From assembly GCF_030684895.1 (NCBI RefSeq), contig NZ_JAUXXP010000024.1:1-50235 (forward strand): a DNA stretch of 50,235 nt. The letters are read 5' to 3'. The position numbers and the translations under genes are program-made. The notes beneath the pieces are model-generated. The model was given only the letters and a program-made list of their open reading frames with translations. It was not told the DNA's origin and did no database searches. Of the stretch, positions 7,634 through 16,308 are shown in pieces (position 1 is the first letter of the stretch; each line of letters begins with the position of its first letter). The DNA is from Pseudomonas sp. (lineage in GTDB: Bacteria; Pseudomonadota; Gammaproteobacteria; Pseudomonadales; Pseudomonadaceae).

Positions 7634-9778
7634 CTAAACGCGGAACTGGTCCATCAGACTCTGCTGGTGATTGGCCAGTTTATTCAGACCCTGGCTGATT
7701 TTCGCCGACTCATCGGCCTGGGCGGAAATCGACTCGGTGACATCACGGATCGAGGCCACATTGCGGTTGATCTCCTCAGCCACCGAGCTTTGTTCTTCGG
7801 CGGCGCTGGCGATCTGCAGGTTCATATCGGTAATCACGCTGACCGCCTGACTGATGCGTTGCAGCACGGCCACCGCCTGTTCAACCTGATCGACGCTGCC
7901 CTGGGCCTGGCGGTGGCTGCTGTGCATGGTGCTGACCACTTCCTTGGTGCCGCTTTGCAGGCCTTCGATGACCTGGCGAATTTCTTCCACCGAGTCCTGG
8001 GTGCGCTTGGCCAGGTTGCGCACTTCATCAGCTACCACGGCAAAACCACGGCCAGCTTCCCCGGCGCGGGCGGCTTCAATCGCTGCGTTGAGGGCCAGCA
8101 GGTTGGTCTGTTCGGCTATTGAGCGGATCACTTCAAGCACCGAGCCGATCTTCTCGCTGCTATTGGCCAGGCCTTCGACTTCCTGCATGGCCACGTTCAT
8201 TTCATTGGCCAGCAGTTCGATGGTTGAGGTGGTCTTGCCGATCACGCTCATACCTTCACGACTGGCTTGGTCGGCGGTACGCGCTGCTTCTGCGGCTTGG
8301 GCGGCGTTGTGCGCAACATCCTGCGCCGTGGCGCTCATTTCCTGGAAAGCGGTGGCCACCTGATCGACTTCACGGAACTGCTGCTGCATGCCATCGCTGG
8401 TCTGGCTGGCGATTAGTGCGGATTGATCGGCCGTGCTGCGGGCGTCCTGCACGCTGCGCTTAACGTCAGCGATGATCGGCTGCAGCTTGTCGAGGAAGCG
8501 ATTGAACCAACTGGCCAGTTCGCCCAGTTCATCCTGTTTGGCATATTCCAGGCGGCGGGTCAGGTCGCCTTCACCGCTGGCTATATTTTTAAGCATGGCC
8601 GCGACCCCGAGAATCGGCCGAGTCACACCCAGCGCCGTCAGCCAGATCAACAGAATGCCAATTACTCCGGCAGCCAGGCCCAGGCTGAGGGAAACGGCGG
8701 TGCTGCGCGTGCCCATTTCATCCATTTGCGCTTCCAGGCGCGTGGCCGGTTCCAGCAGAACGTTCTCTGGCACCTCCATCAATACGCCCCAGGGTTGTGA
8801 TTCGGGAATTGGCAGTAGCGGTTGTAGCACTTGCAATGCCCCATCATGGTGCAGTACCTCAGGGCGATTGCTCGCCACCAGGCTGAGCAGTTCGCGATGC
8901 TGGTCCGTGAAGGCTTTCTCCAGCTTATCGCCCAGCAGGCTGCTGTCGCGGCTATGGCCGGCAAGCAAACCCGCTGGACTGACGATGCTGACATGTCCGG
9001 CACCGTCGAACAGACCGCGGTGTGCGCTGCTGCTCAGCTCCTGCAGGCTGGCCAGGCTGATATCCACGCCAAGCACACCGATCACCTTATCGCCCTGAAT
9101 TAAGGGGAAAGCGATGCTGGTCATCAGGGTCTTTATCCCATCAGCTTCGTCGATATAGGGATCAAGCAGGCACACCTGTTTTTTCTGCAATGGGCAGCTG
9201 TACCAGGCGTTGTAGGGTGCACCACTGATGCCAGGGGTTGTGTCGGTGAGGGTTTGTTCGGTCATGGATTCGGAACTGAGTTCGCCGTCCTTGCCCTGTG
9301 CCCAATAAATCGAGAAACGGCCTTTGTCGTTGCTGCCGAGGTTTTCCTGATCGGCGAACAACTCGTCCTTGCCATCCAGGGCGTTGGGTTCGAATGCTAC
9401 ATAAACCCCCAACAGGCTGCGGTTGGCCTCCAGCGCACTGCGCACCTGACGGGTCAGGTCTTCGCGCAGGTCGAAGGCATCGAGAAAGCGCTTTTCCGCC
9501 TGTTCGCGGATAAACAGCACCTGAGTGGCTGCGCCGCGCCCGTACTGATAGGCATCCATAAAGTAACGCTGGATCTGCAGTGCCTGAGATTCGCCGCGCG
9601 CCGCCATACGCAACTGCGCAGACTCCTGCAGCATGGCCGAGCTGGCCTGCTTGACCAGGCTGGCGCTGCGTGAGGCCTGGATGACCGAAGCGCAGACCAG
9701 CACGGCAACAATGGCCAGCAAGCACAGGCCGGCCAGCAGGGTGATCTTCAATTGGATGGAAAGTCGGCTGAACAGCAT
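7634..9778 (-). CDS. Methyl-accepting chemotaxis protein with dCache domain, TlpQ-like
   Basis: A 714-residue chemoreceptor: TM1 about 11-34, periplasmic double-Cache domain about 40-355, TM2 about 361-384, HAMP to about 440, then the signalling domain with the conserved tip [19 protein letters not shown]. The distal Cache pocket shows Trp192-Tyr193, Asp207 (LLDPY) and Asp239 (GVLGVDIS), the arrangement that binds amino groups of amino acids and amines in this family. P. aeruginosa TlpQ (PA2654), which senses histamine and polyamines, has the same length and neighbours as I recall, so an amine ligand is likely. No C-terminal CheR pentapeptide is present. A sigma-28 promoter lies 36 bases upstream, typical of motility-coupled receptors. 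Confidence 0.9.
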   Translation of the reverse strand: MLFSRLSIQLKITLLAGLCLLAIVAVLVCASVIQASRSASLVKQASSAMLQESAQLRMAARGESQALQIQRYFMDAYQYGRGAATQVLFIREQAEKRFLDAFDLREDLTRQVRSALEANRSLLGVYVAFEPNALDGKDELFADQENLGSNDKGRFSIYWAQGKDGELSSESMTEQTLTDTTPGISGAPYNAWYSCPLQKKQVCLLDPYIDEADGIKTLMTSIAFPLIQGDKVIGVLGVDISLASLQELSSSAHRGLFDGAGHVSIVSPAGLLAGHSRDSSLLGDKLEKAFTDQHRELLSLVASNRPEVLHHDGALQVLQPLLPIPESQPWGVLMEVPENVLLEPATRLEAQMDEMGTRSTAVSLSLGLAAGVIGILLIWLTALGVTRPILGVAAMLKNIASGEGDLTRRLEYAKQDELGELASWFNRFLDKLQPIIADVKRSVQDARSTADQSALIASQTSDGMQQQFREVDQVATAFQEMSATAQDVAHNAAQAAEAARTADQASREGMSVIGKTTSTIELLANEMNVAMQEVEGLANSSEKIGSVLEVIRSIAEQTNLLALNAAIEAARAGEAGRGFAVVADEVRNLAKRTQDSVEEIRQVIEGLQSGTKEVVSTMHSSHRQAQGSVDQVEQAVAVLQRISQAVSVITDMNLQIASAAEEQSSVAEEINRNVASIRDVTESISAQADESAKISQGLNKLANHQQSLMDQFRV

Positions 9779-9813
9779 TTTCAGGACCTTTTTATGGCAG
9801 AGGCTTAGAGCGC

Positions 9814-9840
9814 CTATCGGCGCTTAGGGGCTTTTCTTTA
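9814..9840 (-). promoter_or_regulatory. Sigma-28 (FliA) promoter of the chemoreceptor gene
   Basis: On the minus strand TAAAGAAA, 11 bases, then GCCGATAG: six of eight and seven of eight matches to the FliA consensus TAAAGTTT-N11-GCCGATAA with exact spacing. It ends 36 bases before the ATG at 9778, giving a leader of about 30 bases with AAGG ahead of the start. Confidence 0.8.
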
Positions 9841-9946
9841 AGTTTCAGGTTAAGTAAAGCAGAGCAAATTACAGGCCAGCGACAGCTAGGAAATGGCAGG
9901 GTAATCGAAATTAGCAACGCCTTGTACAGAATAATTTACGGGTGTT

Positions 9947-9975
9947 TTGACAGGTCAGTCAGCATTGTGCAGAGT
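9947..9975 (+). promoter_or_regulatory. Possible sigma-70 promoter of the transporter gene
   Basis: A perfect TTGACA at 9947-9952 is followed after 17 bases by CAGAGT, a weak -10. It lies about 80 bases upstream of the transporter ATG in the divergent region with the chemoreceptor gene. Only the -35 is convincing. Confidence 0.3.
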
Positions 9976-10056
9976 ACGCGCCCTTCGCCGAGCCGGCGCA
10001 GCATCCAGAGAAGGTCGAAACCTTCGCGGACCTACTTAAATTGCGGGAGTAAATCG

Positions 10057-11376
10057 ATGAACGCAGTCGTTGCGGCAGTGGGGATCATGCTGATTCTCAG
10101 CTTGTGCCGTGTGCATGTGGTGGTGGCCCTGATCGTCGGCGCCTTGGCGGGCGGCCTGCTCGGTGGCCTGGGTATTGAAGGCTCGCTGGCGGCATTCAAT
10201 AAAGGCCTGGGCGGCGGCGCGACGGTGGCGTTGTCCTATGCCTTGCTCGGCGCATTTGCTGTGGCGATTGCCAAATCCGGTCTGGCTCACGCCTTGGCGG
10301 ACAAAGCCCTGGCCATGGTCGGCAAGCAGGACGCCAAAGGCGCAGGCCTGCTCAAGTGGCTGCTGATTGCGCTGTTGTTGGCGGTGGCGATTTCCTCGCA
10401 GAACATCCTGCCGATTCATATCGCCTTTATCCCGCTGCTGGTGCCGCCGCTGCTGTATGTATTGAGCAAGCTGCAGCTCGACCGCCGGTTGATCGCCTGC
10501 GTGCTAACCTTCGGCCTGATTACCCCCTATATGTTTCTGCCTGTGGGTTTTGGCGGGATTTTCCTCAATGACATTCTGCTGGCCAATGTTGCCAGCGGCG
10601 GCGTCGATACCCGCGGCCTGGACGTGACCAAGGCCATGGCGATTCCAGCGCTGGGCATGCTGTTCGGCTTGCTGGTGGCGGTGTTGTTCAGCTACCGCAA
10701 AAAGCGCGTGTATGACCTGAGCAAGATCGAGCAGGCCGAGCGCGTGGATGTTGCCTACAACCCACTGAGCCTGCTGGTGGCCGGCGTGGCGATTGTTGCG
10801 GCGTTTGTCGTGCAGCTGTGGCTGGACTCGATGATCATCGGCGCCCTGGTCGGCTTTATCATCTTCTCGGTATCTGGCGTGGTGCGCTGGAAAGAGGCTG
10901 ATGGCCTGTTCACCGAAGGCATGAAGATGATGGCGATGATCGGTTTTATCATGATCGCCGCCGCCGGTTTTGCCGAAGTCATGAAGGCCACCGGCGAAGT
11001 GAAAAACCTGGTCGACAGCTCCGCCACATTGATCGGCCACGATAAGGCGCTGGGCGCGCTGCTGATGCTGCTGGTCGGCCTGTTGGTGACCATGGGTATC
11101 GGCTCGTCGTTCTCCACCATCCCGATCATTGCGGCGATCTTCGTGCCGCTGGGGTTGCAACTGGGCTTCAGCCCGCTGGCCATTCTGTGCATCGTCGGCA
11201 CCGCTGGCGCGCTGGGTGATGCTGGCTCGCCAGCCTCCGATTCGACCCTCGGGCCAACTGCCGGGCTCAACGTCGACGGCCAGCACAACCATATCTGGGA
11301 CAGCGTGGTGCCGACCTTCCTGCACTACAACCTGCCGTTGCTGGTATTCGGTTGGGCAGCAGCTATGGTGATTTGA
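10057..11376 (+). CDS. NhaC/YuiF-type Na+/H+ antiporter family transporter
   Basis: A 439-residue inner-membrane protein with about 11-12 hydrophobic segments, of the Na+/H+ antiporter family branch that includes Bacillus YuiF, reported as a histidine permease. Characteristic stretches are [49 protein letters not shown] and [19 protein letters not shown] near the end. The ATG at 10057 has GGGAG seven bases upstream; the frame is open further 5' but without a ribosome site. It sits between two chemoreceptor genes, divergent from the TlpQ-like one. If that receptor senses histamine or related amines, an amine or histidine transport role is more plausible than plain sodium export. That link is inference. 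Confidence 0.8.
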   Translation: MNAVVAAVGIMLILSLCRVHVVVALIVGALAGGLLGGLGIEGSLAAFNKGLGGGATVALSYALLGAFAVAIAKSGLAHALADKALAMVGKQDAKGAGLLKWLLIALLLAVAISSQNILPIHIAFIPLLVPPLLYVLSKLQLDRRLIACVLTFGLITPYMFLPVGFGGIFLNDILLANVASGGVDTRGLDVTKAMAIPALGMLFGLLVAVLFSYRKKRVYDLSKIEQAERVDVAYNPLSLLVAGVAIVAAFVVQLWLDSMIIGALVGFIIFSVSGVVRWKEADGLFTEGMKMMAMIGFIMIAAAGFAEVMKATGEVKNLVDSSATLIGHDKALGALLMLLVGLLVTMGIGSSFSTIPIIAAIFVPLGLQLGFSPLAILCIVGTAGALGDAGSPASDSTLGPTAGLNVDGQHNHIWDSVVPTFLHYNLPLLVFGWAAAMVI

Positions 11377-11429
11377 CCGGGGCATTGCTCGTTTGCCGCG
11401 CGATAGCGCCAGACGACTCAACCTTTCAG

Positions 11430-11460
11430 CGGGGCTACCGATAAACCGGTAGCCCCGTTT
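11430..11460 (+). terminator. Terminator of the transporter gene
   Basis: Stem CGGGGCTACCG / CGGTAGCCCCG (11 bp perfect) with loop ATAAAC, then TTTTC. It ends 36 bases before the ATG of the next chemoreceptor gene, so that gene's promoter must overlap or follow it, or read-through occurs. Confidence 0.85.
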
Positions 11461-11495
11461 TCATTTCGCTCTACTGCCAAGCAAGGATCTGCCCG

Positions 11496-13178
11496 ATGCG
11501 TCTTACCTTGAAGTCAAAAGTAGTGCTGTTGGCACTGATACCCGTGGTGCTGTTTGCCCTGGTACTCAGTGGTGCCGCCGCCAAGGTGTTGCAGAACCTG
11601 GCGGCCCAGGAGGTTGAGGAAACCCGCGAGCGCCTGCTGCAGGAAAGCCGCAATGAGCTGCAGCACTACGTGCAGATCGCCCTGGGTTCGGTACAGACCC
11701 TGTATGACGGCGCCGCGCAAGGCGATATGGCCAGCCGTGAGCAAGCCGTGGCGATTCTGTCGAAGATCAAGTTCGGCAAGGACGGCTACTTCTTCGGTCA
11801 CGACTCCAATGTGGTGCGCCTGTTCCGTGGCGACAGCCCGGTGGATGTGGGCAAAAGCCTGGCCGATCGCCGCGACCCGAACGGCGTATACATCAACCGC
11901 GAACTGGTGAATGTCGCCAAGAACAACAGCTACTACGTCAATTACAGCTCGCCACTGCCGACTGATGATTCGGTAATGGTGCCGAAAATGGCCTACAGCT
12001 ACTACCTGCCGAAATGGGACATGGCCCTGGGTACCGCGATCAACCTTGATGGCGTTGAGGCGCAAATCGTCCAGGTGCAAGTTGAAATCGACAAGCGCAT
12101 CAGCACCATCATCACCAGCATCATGGTGGTGGCTGCCGTGCTGCTAATGATCTTTGGCGTCGCCGGTGTGGTGCTGAGCAACACCTTCCTGCGTCCGCTG
12201 CAGCAGATCAAGGACAACCTCGATGACATCGCCGCCGGTGAAGGCGACCTGACTCGCCGCCTGCCGATCGATGGCGACGATGAGCTTGGCCAGCTGGCGG
12301 GTTCGTTCAACCGCTTTGTCGAAAAGATCCACGGCCTGGTACGGCAGATCGTTGACATGACCGGCCAGCTGACCGAGCTGGTCGGCCAGGTATCAGCGCA
12401 GGCGCAGCGTTCGGAAGAGGCCATGGAGCGTCAGCGCCATGAGACCGATCAGGTTGCCACTGCCATCAATGAAATGTCCGCCGCCGCCCATGAAGTCGCG
12501 CAAAGCGCCCAGGGCGCTGCAGAAGCGGCGCAGAAGACCGACACCGAAGGCCAGGCGGCGAAAAAAGTCGTCGATGGCAGTATCGAGCGCATCCACACCC
12601 TGGTGCAGGACATCCGTGACAGCGGCGTGTCTCTCGACACGCTGCAGAAAGACGTGTCGTCGATTGTCAGTGTGCTCGATGTGATTCGCTCCATCGCCGA
12701 GCAGACCAACCTGCTGGCCCTCAACGCCGCCATCGAGGCCGCACGAGCCGGGGAGGCGGGGCGCGGCTTTGCCGTGGTCGCCGATGAGGTGCGGGCGCTG
12801 GCCAGCCGCACGCAGCAGAGCACCCAGGAAATTCAGGGCATGATCGATCGCCTGCAGAAGGGTACGCAGGATGCGGTGACCGCAATGCGCCGCTCCAGTG
12901 ATGCTGGTGATGTCACCAGCGAGCAGGCCAACCGCGCTGGTACCTCGCTGGATGCCATCGCGCAACTGATCGGCACCATCAACGCAATGAACGCGCAGAT
13001 CGCCAGCGCCGCCGAAGAGCAAACTGCAGTGGCCGAAGAGATCAACCGCAGCGTGCACAAGATTGCCGTGGCGGTGGACAGCGTGGCCGACGAAACCCAG
13101 CAGGGCGCACAGACCGCGCGCAACCTGGCCGGGCTGGGTGAGCGGCTGGGCGCGCTGGTGCGTCAGTTCCGCATCTAG
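11496..13178 (+). CDS. Methyl-accepting chemotaxis protein with sCache domain, CtpM-like
   Basis: A 560-residue chemoreceptor: TM1 about 8-30, single-Cache (type 2) sensor about 35-190 ([40 protein letters not shown]), TM2 about 193-216, HAMP to about 270, then a full signalling domain with the [19 protein letters not shown] tip. sCache_2 receptors usually bind small carboxylates; the P. aeruginosa receptor in the same neighbourhood, CtpM (PA2652), senses malate. The ligand here is therefore probably a C3-C4 organic acid. AGGA lies eight bases before the ATG. No sigma-28 promoter like that of the neighbouring receptor was found; a terminator stem lies just upstream. Confidence 0.9.
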   Translation: MRLTLKSKVVLLALIPVVLFALVLSGAAAKVLQNLAAQEVEETRERLLQESRNELQHYVQIALGSVQTLYDGAAQGDMASREQAVAILSKIKFGKDGYFFGHDSNVVRLFRGDSPVDVGKSLADRRDPNGVYINRELVNVAKNNSYYVNYSSPLPTDDSVMVPKMAYSYYLPKWDMALGTAINLDGVEAQIVQVQVEIDKRISTIITSIMVVAAVLLMIFGVAGVVLSNTFLRPLQQIKDNLDDIAAGEGDLTRRLPIDGDDELGQLAGSFNRFVEKIHGLVRQIVDMTGQLTELVGQVSAQAQRSEEAMERQRHETDQVATAINEMSAAAHEVAQSAQGAAEAAQKTDTEGQAAKKVVDGSIERIHTLVQDIRDSGVSLDTLQKDVSSIVSVLDVIRSIAEQTNLLALNAAIEAARAGEAGRGFAVVADEVRALASRTQQSTQEIQGMIDRLQKGTQDAVTAMRRSSDAGDVTSEQANRAGTSLDAIAQLIGTINAMNAQIASAAEEQTAVAEEINRSVHKIAVAVDSVADETQQGAQTARNLAGLGERLGALVRQFRI

Positions 13179-13198
13179 CACCTGAGGCAATCACATAG

Positions 13199-13225
13199 AA
13201 AGGGAAGCCATGCTTCCCTTTTTAT
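13199..13225 (+). terminator. Terminator of the sCache chemoreceptor gene
   Basis: Stem AAGGGAAGC / GCTTCCCTT with loop CAT, followed by TTTATTTTT, 20 bases after the stop codon. Confidence 0.9.
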
Positions 13226-13231
13226 TTTTCT

Positions 13232-13301
13232 CCGTAGGAGTGGGCCATGCCCGCGACAATCGTTTCGCGGGCATGGCTAGGCGCCCCCGCCGCTCCGACA
13301 G
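13232..13301. repeat. Pseudomonas REP-type palindrome
   Basis: It starts with the Pseudomonas REP signature CGTAGGAGTGGGCC. A 13-bp perfect stem GCCATGCCCGCGA (13243-13255) / TCGCGGGCATGGC (13264-13276) is followed by CCGCCGCTCCGACAGG, which roughly mirrors the 5' GTAGGAG end. Such REPs are extragenic and moved by RAYT transposases. Confidence 0.8.
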
Positions 13302-13598
13302 GTCAACGGCGTGCCGGCAGATAACTGCAGCAGCTTAAAACCCGCCGCGCTATATCCAATAAGTATGTTGCCCTGTGGTTAGTGGGACTTTCTTGGACTA
13401 ACGTGCACGAATCGCCCGGCTGGCTTGAACCTTGAGCAGCGGCGACACGTTTGGGTACGCGCAGTTACTGCTGCTTCGGCGCGGTGTATGAGCAGTCTCC
13501 AGTGGGTGATGGGCTGATTTCGGGTGACAGCTGGAGGGGATTCGTACAACGGCTCGGGTATGTGGACCCATCGATAACAACAAGATGAGGGACTCACC

Positions 13599-14993
13599 AT
13601 GTCTGTAGCGATAACACTTCGGCGCTGTGCTGCGCCGCTGATGATTGCGGCCCTGGCCATGCCAGTGCAGGCCGAGCAGGGCGATTACAACTTCTGGGAA
13701 ACCCTGGGCAACCTGGTGGTGGCACCTGCGGCCGATAACAAGGTCACTCCGGCGCAACGCCTCGGCCCGTACCCGCTGCTGGCCAATCCGGGCGGCTTTA
13801 ACAGCGGCTTCAAACCGGCCAATTACTACGCCTGGCAAACCGTGCAGATGGCCCCGCAAACCGGCGCCGTGTGCGGCAACGGCTCGCCGTACAAGTTCTT
13901 CGTCAACCGCGTCCCCAATACCCGCAACACCATCATCTACCTGGAGGGCGGCGGGGCCTGTTGGGACTACGCCAGTTGCACCGGCCAGAGTGGTATTCGC
14001 GGTGCACGCAATCCCAACGGTATTCCCAATGACTACATGAGCCTGCTCAATCCGGGCGCCAGCCTGGTCAGTCCGTTTGTGGTGCGCCTGCACCCCTGGA
14101 CGCGGGTAAAAACCCAGAACTGGAACATGGTCTATGTGCCGTATTGCACCGGCGACATCTACTCAGGTGACAAGGTGGCGGTCTATCAAGACCCGCAAAG
14201 CCAGCAGGCGCCGCTGATCTGGCACCACAATGGCCTGCGCAACATGCGCGCGGTAGTGGGCTGGCTGAAAGACAACCTGCCGCGCCCCACCCAGATGCTG
14301 ACCACCGGTTGCAGTGCCGGCGGTGCCGGCAGCCTGACCAACTACGCACCAACTCGGCAGGACATCGCGCCGACACGCAGCTTCCTGATCAATGATTCCG
14401 GCCCAGTCTTCTCAGCCATCAGTGGTGGGGGTAACGAGGCCTATCCGTCATTGCCGCTGCAGGGTTTTATCCGCACTGCCTGGGGCCTGGATGCTGGTCC
14501 GTTGCCCTACCTGCAGTCGCGTTTGCCGGGGCTGAACCTGAATAACCTGGGCAGCATCTACCCGGCGTTGTCGAGCAACCTGGCGGCTGATCGCATGGGC
14601 CATACGCACTTCTGGAAGGACCTGAATTACTCGTCCTATTCCTATGAGCGCTTCTACCCGGAAATCATCAATGCCCCCAATAAGGCCGCCAAGGAGGCGC
14701 TGATCCACGCTAAATGGAATGTGGACACCGGCCGGCTGCGTAACGAGTTGGCCAACCTGCCGAATGTCGGCGGTTACTTTCCGCAGTACCGCGCGGTCAA
14801 TGAAAGCCACTGCACCAGCATCATCGAGTTTGCCAACGCGGATATTCAGGAGCAAAACCTGCAGCTGGATGACTTCGTCAACAACGTGATGAATGGCAGC
14901 GGCCCGGTACTCGATGCCTCCGAGCAGAGCGACACCGCTGACCGCAACAAACCCTTCAACCTGCTGTACTACGCGCTCGACCAACTGCTGTAA
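13599..14993 (+). CDS. Secreted pectinacetylesterase/Notum-like serine hydrolase
   Basis: A 464-residue protein with a Sec signal peptide (cleavage after MPVQA, residue 25). Family marks: EGGGACW at 116-122 (oxyanion-side motif), PYCTGDI at 181-187, and the nucleophile elbow TGCSAGG with Ser239; a late NESHCTSIIEF supplies a candidate histidine. This is the pectinacetylesterase (Notum) family, whose bacterial members are deacetylases or esterases of unknown substrate. The first ATG is used; GAGGG precedes it by seven bases. It is monocistronic, flanked by a REP element upstream and a strong bidirectional terminator downstream. Even cysteine pairs suggest disulfides, as expected for an exported enzyme. 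Confidence 0.85.
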   Translation: MSVAITLRRCAAPLMIAALAMPVQAEQGDYNFWETLGNLVVAPAADNKVTPAQRLGPYPLLANPGGFNSGFKPANYYAWQTVQMAPQTGAVCGNGSPYKFFVNRVPNTRNTIIYLEGGGACWDYASCTGQSGIRGARNPNGIPNDYMSLLNPGASLVSPFVVRLHPWTRVKTQNWNMVYVPYCTGDIYSGDKVAVYQDPQSQQAPLIWHHNGLRNMRAVVGWLKDNLPRPTQMLTTGCSAGGAGSLTNYAPTRQDIAPTRSFLINDSGPVFSAISGGGNEAYPSLPLQGFIRTAWGLDAGPLPYLQSRLPGLNLNNLGSIYPALSSNLAADRMGHTHFWKDLNYSSYSYERFYPEIINAPNKAAKEALIHAKWNVDTGRLRNELANLPNVGGYFPQYRAVNESHCTSIIEFANADIQEQNLQLDDFVNNVMNGSGPVLDASEQSDTADRNKPFNLLYYALDQLL

Positions 14994-15000
14994 CACTGCC

Positions 15001-15031
15001 ACCCGACCTGAGCAGCCTGCTCAGGTCGGGT
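15001..15031. terminator. Bidirectional terminator between convergent genes
   Basis: A 14-bp perfect stem ACCCGACCTGAGCA / TGCTCAGGTCGGGT with loop GCC lies between the esterase stop and the stop of the minus-strand gene. Confidence 0.85.
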
Positions 15032-15669
15032 TATTGATAGTGCTGTTCGCGCGCCTGCTGCAGGCGTTGGCGCAGGTACTCATCACGGCTCAGTCCATCG
15101 GGGAAGCTGTCCATGCTCAGGACTTCCTCAACGATGCGCTTCTCATCGGTCTTGTAACGGCGAAACTCGGCGCTCGGTGTCGCGGCCTTGGCTTCGCGCT
15201 CGGCGCTAATCGCCTTGTAGCGGGCGACCAATGCGGCGGCCTGATCTTTCTGCGCTTGTTCATCGCCAGTGGTGAGCTGAATCAGACCCAGCTGCAGTAA
15301 CAGCGACTCACTCATGGCCAGTTCACTGCGTTGCTCGTAAGTTTCGATCTGCTCACGCAAGGCCTGCGCCTGGCTTTCACGTTGCGCGGGAGGCAGCTCG
15401 GCGGCGCCGCTGACAAAGTCACGGTAGGCCTGATGGAACGCCAGGCGTTGCTCCTGGTTTTTGACCGCAGGGTTTTGCAACAGCTCTTGCAGCTGCGCCT
15501 CGGTGGGCATCGGCGTTGCGGGGTTATCACCCGTAAACACGCTTGCAGTGTTATCGGCCGGACCGGTCAGCGCGGCCAACGGTGGCCCGCTGTGCAAGCG
15601 CCAGTAAAGCGTGCCGAGCACGGCAATCAACACCAGCCCAGCACCCACTAGAAGAGGTTTTCCCTGCAC
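15031..15669 (-). CDS. Membrane-anchored helical protein, unknown
   Basis: A 212-residue protein with one N-terminal membrane segment (LLVGAGLVLIAVLGTLYW, about 5-22), a Pro/Thr-rich linker and then a charged, almost wholly helical domain (about 50-212; heptad-like EQIETYEQRSELAMSESLLLQL, and DEYLRQRLQQAREQ at the end). It is most likely anchored in the inner membrane with the helical part in the periplasm. I do not recognise the family. The layout (signal anchor, linker, extended helices) recalls steric chaperones of secreted lipases and phospholipases (Lif, PlcR), and a secreted esterase is encoded convergently next door, but no sequence motif confirms this. Confidence 0.6.
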   Translation of the reverse strand: MQGKPLLVGAGLVLIAVLGTLYWRLHSGPPLAALTGPADNTASVFTGDNPATPMPTEAQLQELLQNPAVKNQEQRLAFHQAYRDFVSGAAELPPAQRESQAQALREQIETYEQRSELAMSESLLLQLGLIQLTTGDEQAQKDQAAALVARYKAISAEREAKAATPSAEFRRYKTDEKRIVEEVLSMDSFPDGLSRDEYLRQRLQQAREQHYQ

Positions 15670-15686
15670 CGGCTATCTCCTGAATG

Positions 15687-15705
15687 ACGCCGCACCGTGC
15701 GGCGT
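15687..15705. terminator. Short hairpin between the thioesterase-like and helical-protein genes
   Basis: Stem ACGCCGCAC / GTGCGGCGT with a one-base loop as drawn, and TTTT on the plus side only. It may end the thioesterase-like transcript on the minus strand despite lacking a U tract there. Confidence 0.4.
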
Positions 15706-15728
15706 TTTCAGCTTAGCCCAGTCTGTAC

Positions 15729-16217
15729 TCAGCGCTTCTTACTGACCCAAGCCCACAGCATTTCGCACTGGATCGGCTGGATGCCGGCGTCATCGGTCAC
15801 CGTCACGGCAACCAGTACTTCGCCTTTTTCCTGGGTGTGAATGGCCTGAATCTGCTCGGGTGTCAGGCTCGCCACGGCGCGCAGGCTGCCAGTGGCGCGC
15901 TTGAGGTAGTCGACCTTGAGGCTTTTGATCAGCGGCAGTTTGTCATCCGGCACGTTCATGCCGACCAGAAAACCGGTGGCCGATTCAGCCAGCAACGCCA
16001 TGGCGGCGGCATGCACGCCCTTGATGTGGTTTTGCACCTTGCGCTTGTTGGCGATGCTCATCACCGCCTGCTGCTGGGTCAGCGTATGCACGCGCACCTT
16101 GGCGGTGCCGGCGAACTTCACCTGGGAGCCAAACAGCAGCGACAGCGCCGGGCTTTGCAGGGCGTTGGGCAGTTGCTGGATTTTGCCGACGATACGGCTC
16201 AAGCGGTTGCTGGACAT
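15729..16217 (-). CDS. Hotdog-fold DUF4442 thioesterase-like protein
   Basis: A 162-residue protein of the DUF4442 / YiiD-C-type hotdog superfamily. The central helix and following strand are visible as NHIKGVHAAAMALLAESATGFLVGMNVPDD (the HxxA...E layout of hotdog thioesterases), then KSLKVDYLKRATGSLRAVA. It probably hydrolyses an acyl-CoA in the cytosol; substrate unknown. The start is taken at ATG 16217 (MSSNRLSR), with AGAG seven bases upstream; a GTG at 16259 would add 14 uncharacteristic residues. It lies downstream of phoX on the same strand but behind a hairpin (16268-16293). Confidence 0.8.
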   Translation of the reverse strand: MSSNRLSRIVGKIQQLPNALQSPALSLLFGSQVKFAGTAKVRVHTLTQQQAVMSIANKRKVQNHIKGVHAAAMALLAESATGFLVGMNVPDDKLPLIKSLKVDYLKRATGSLRAVASLTPEQIQAIHTQEKGEVLVAVTVTDDAGIQPIQCEMLWAWVSKKR

Positions 16218-16267
16218 GCTGATGCTCTTTGCGCAGAGGGAAGAGCATGAGTCTGTCACAGCGAAAT

Positions 16268-16293
16268 GTGACCGGCCAGGGCTGACCGGTCAC
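16268..16293 (-). terminator. Hairpin after phoX
   Basis: Stem GTGACCGG / CCGGTCAC with a 10-base loop, followed on the minus strand by ATTT. It lies 16 bases past the phoX stop; the U tract is poor, so termination may be partial. Confidence 0.5.
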
Positions 16294-16308
16294 GCTATTG
16301 CCCGTCGG

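Larger units (their letters stand above)
13179..13598. other. Intergenic region of 420 bp with terminator and REP element
   Basis: It holds the chemoreceptor terminator (13199-13225) and a REP-type palindrome (13232-13301). The remaining 300 bases up to the esterase start carry no convincing gene; the promoter of the esterase is presumably here, but no clear -35/-10 pair stands out. Confidence 0.6.
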
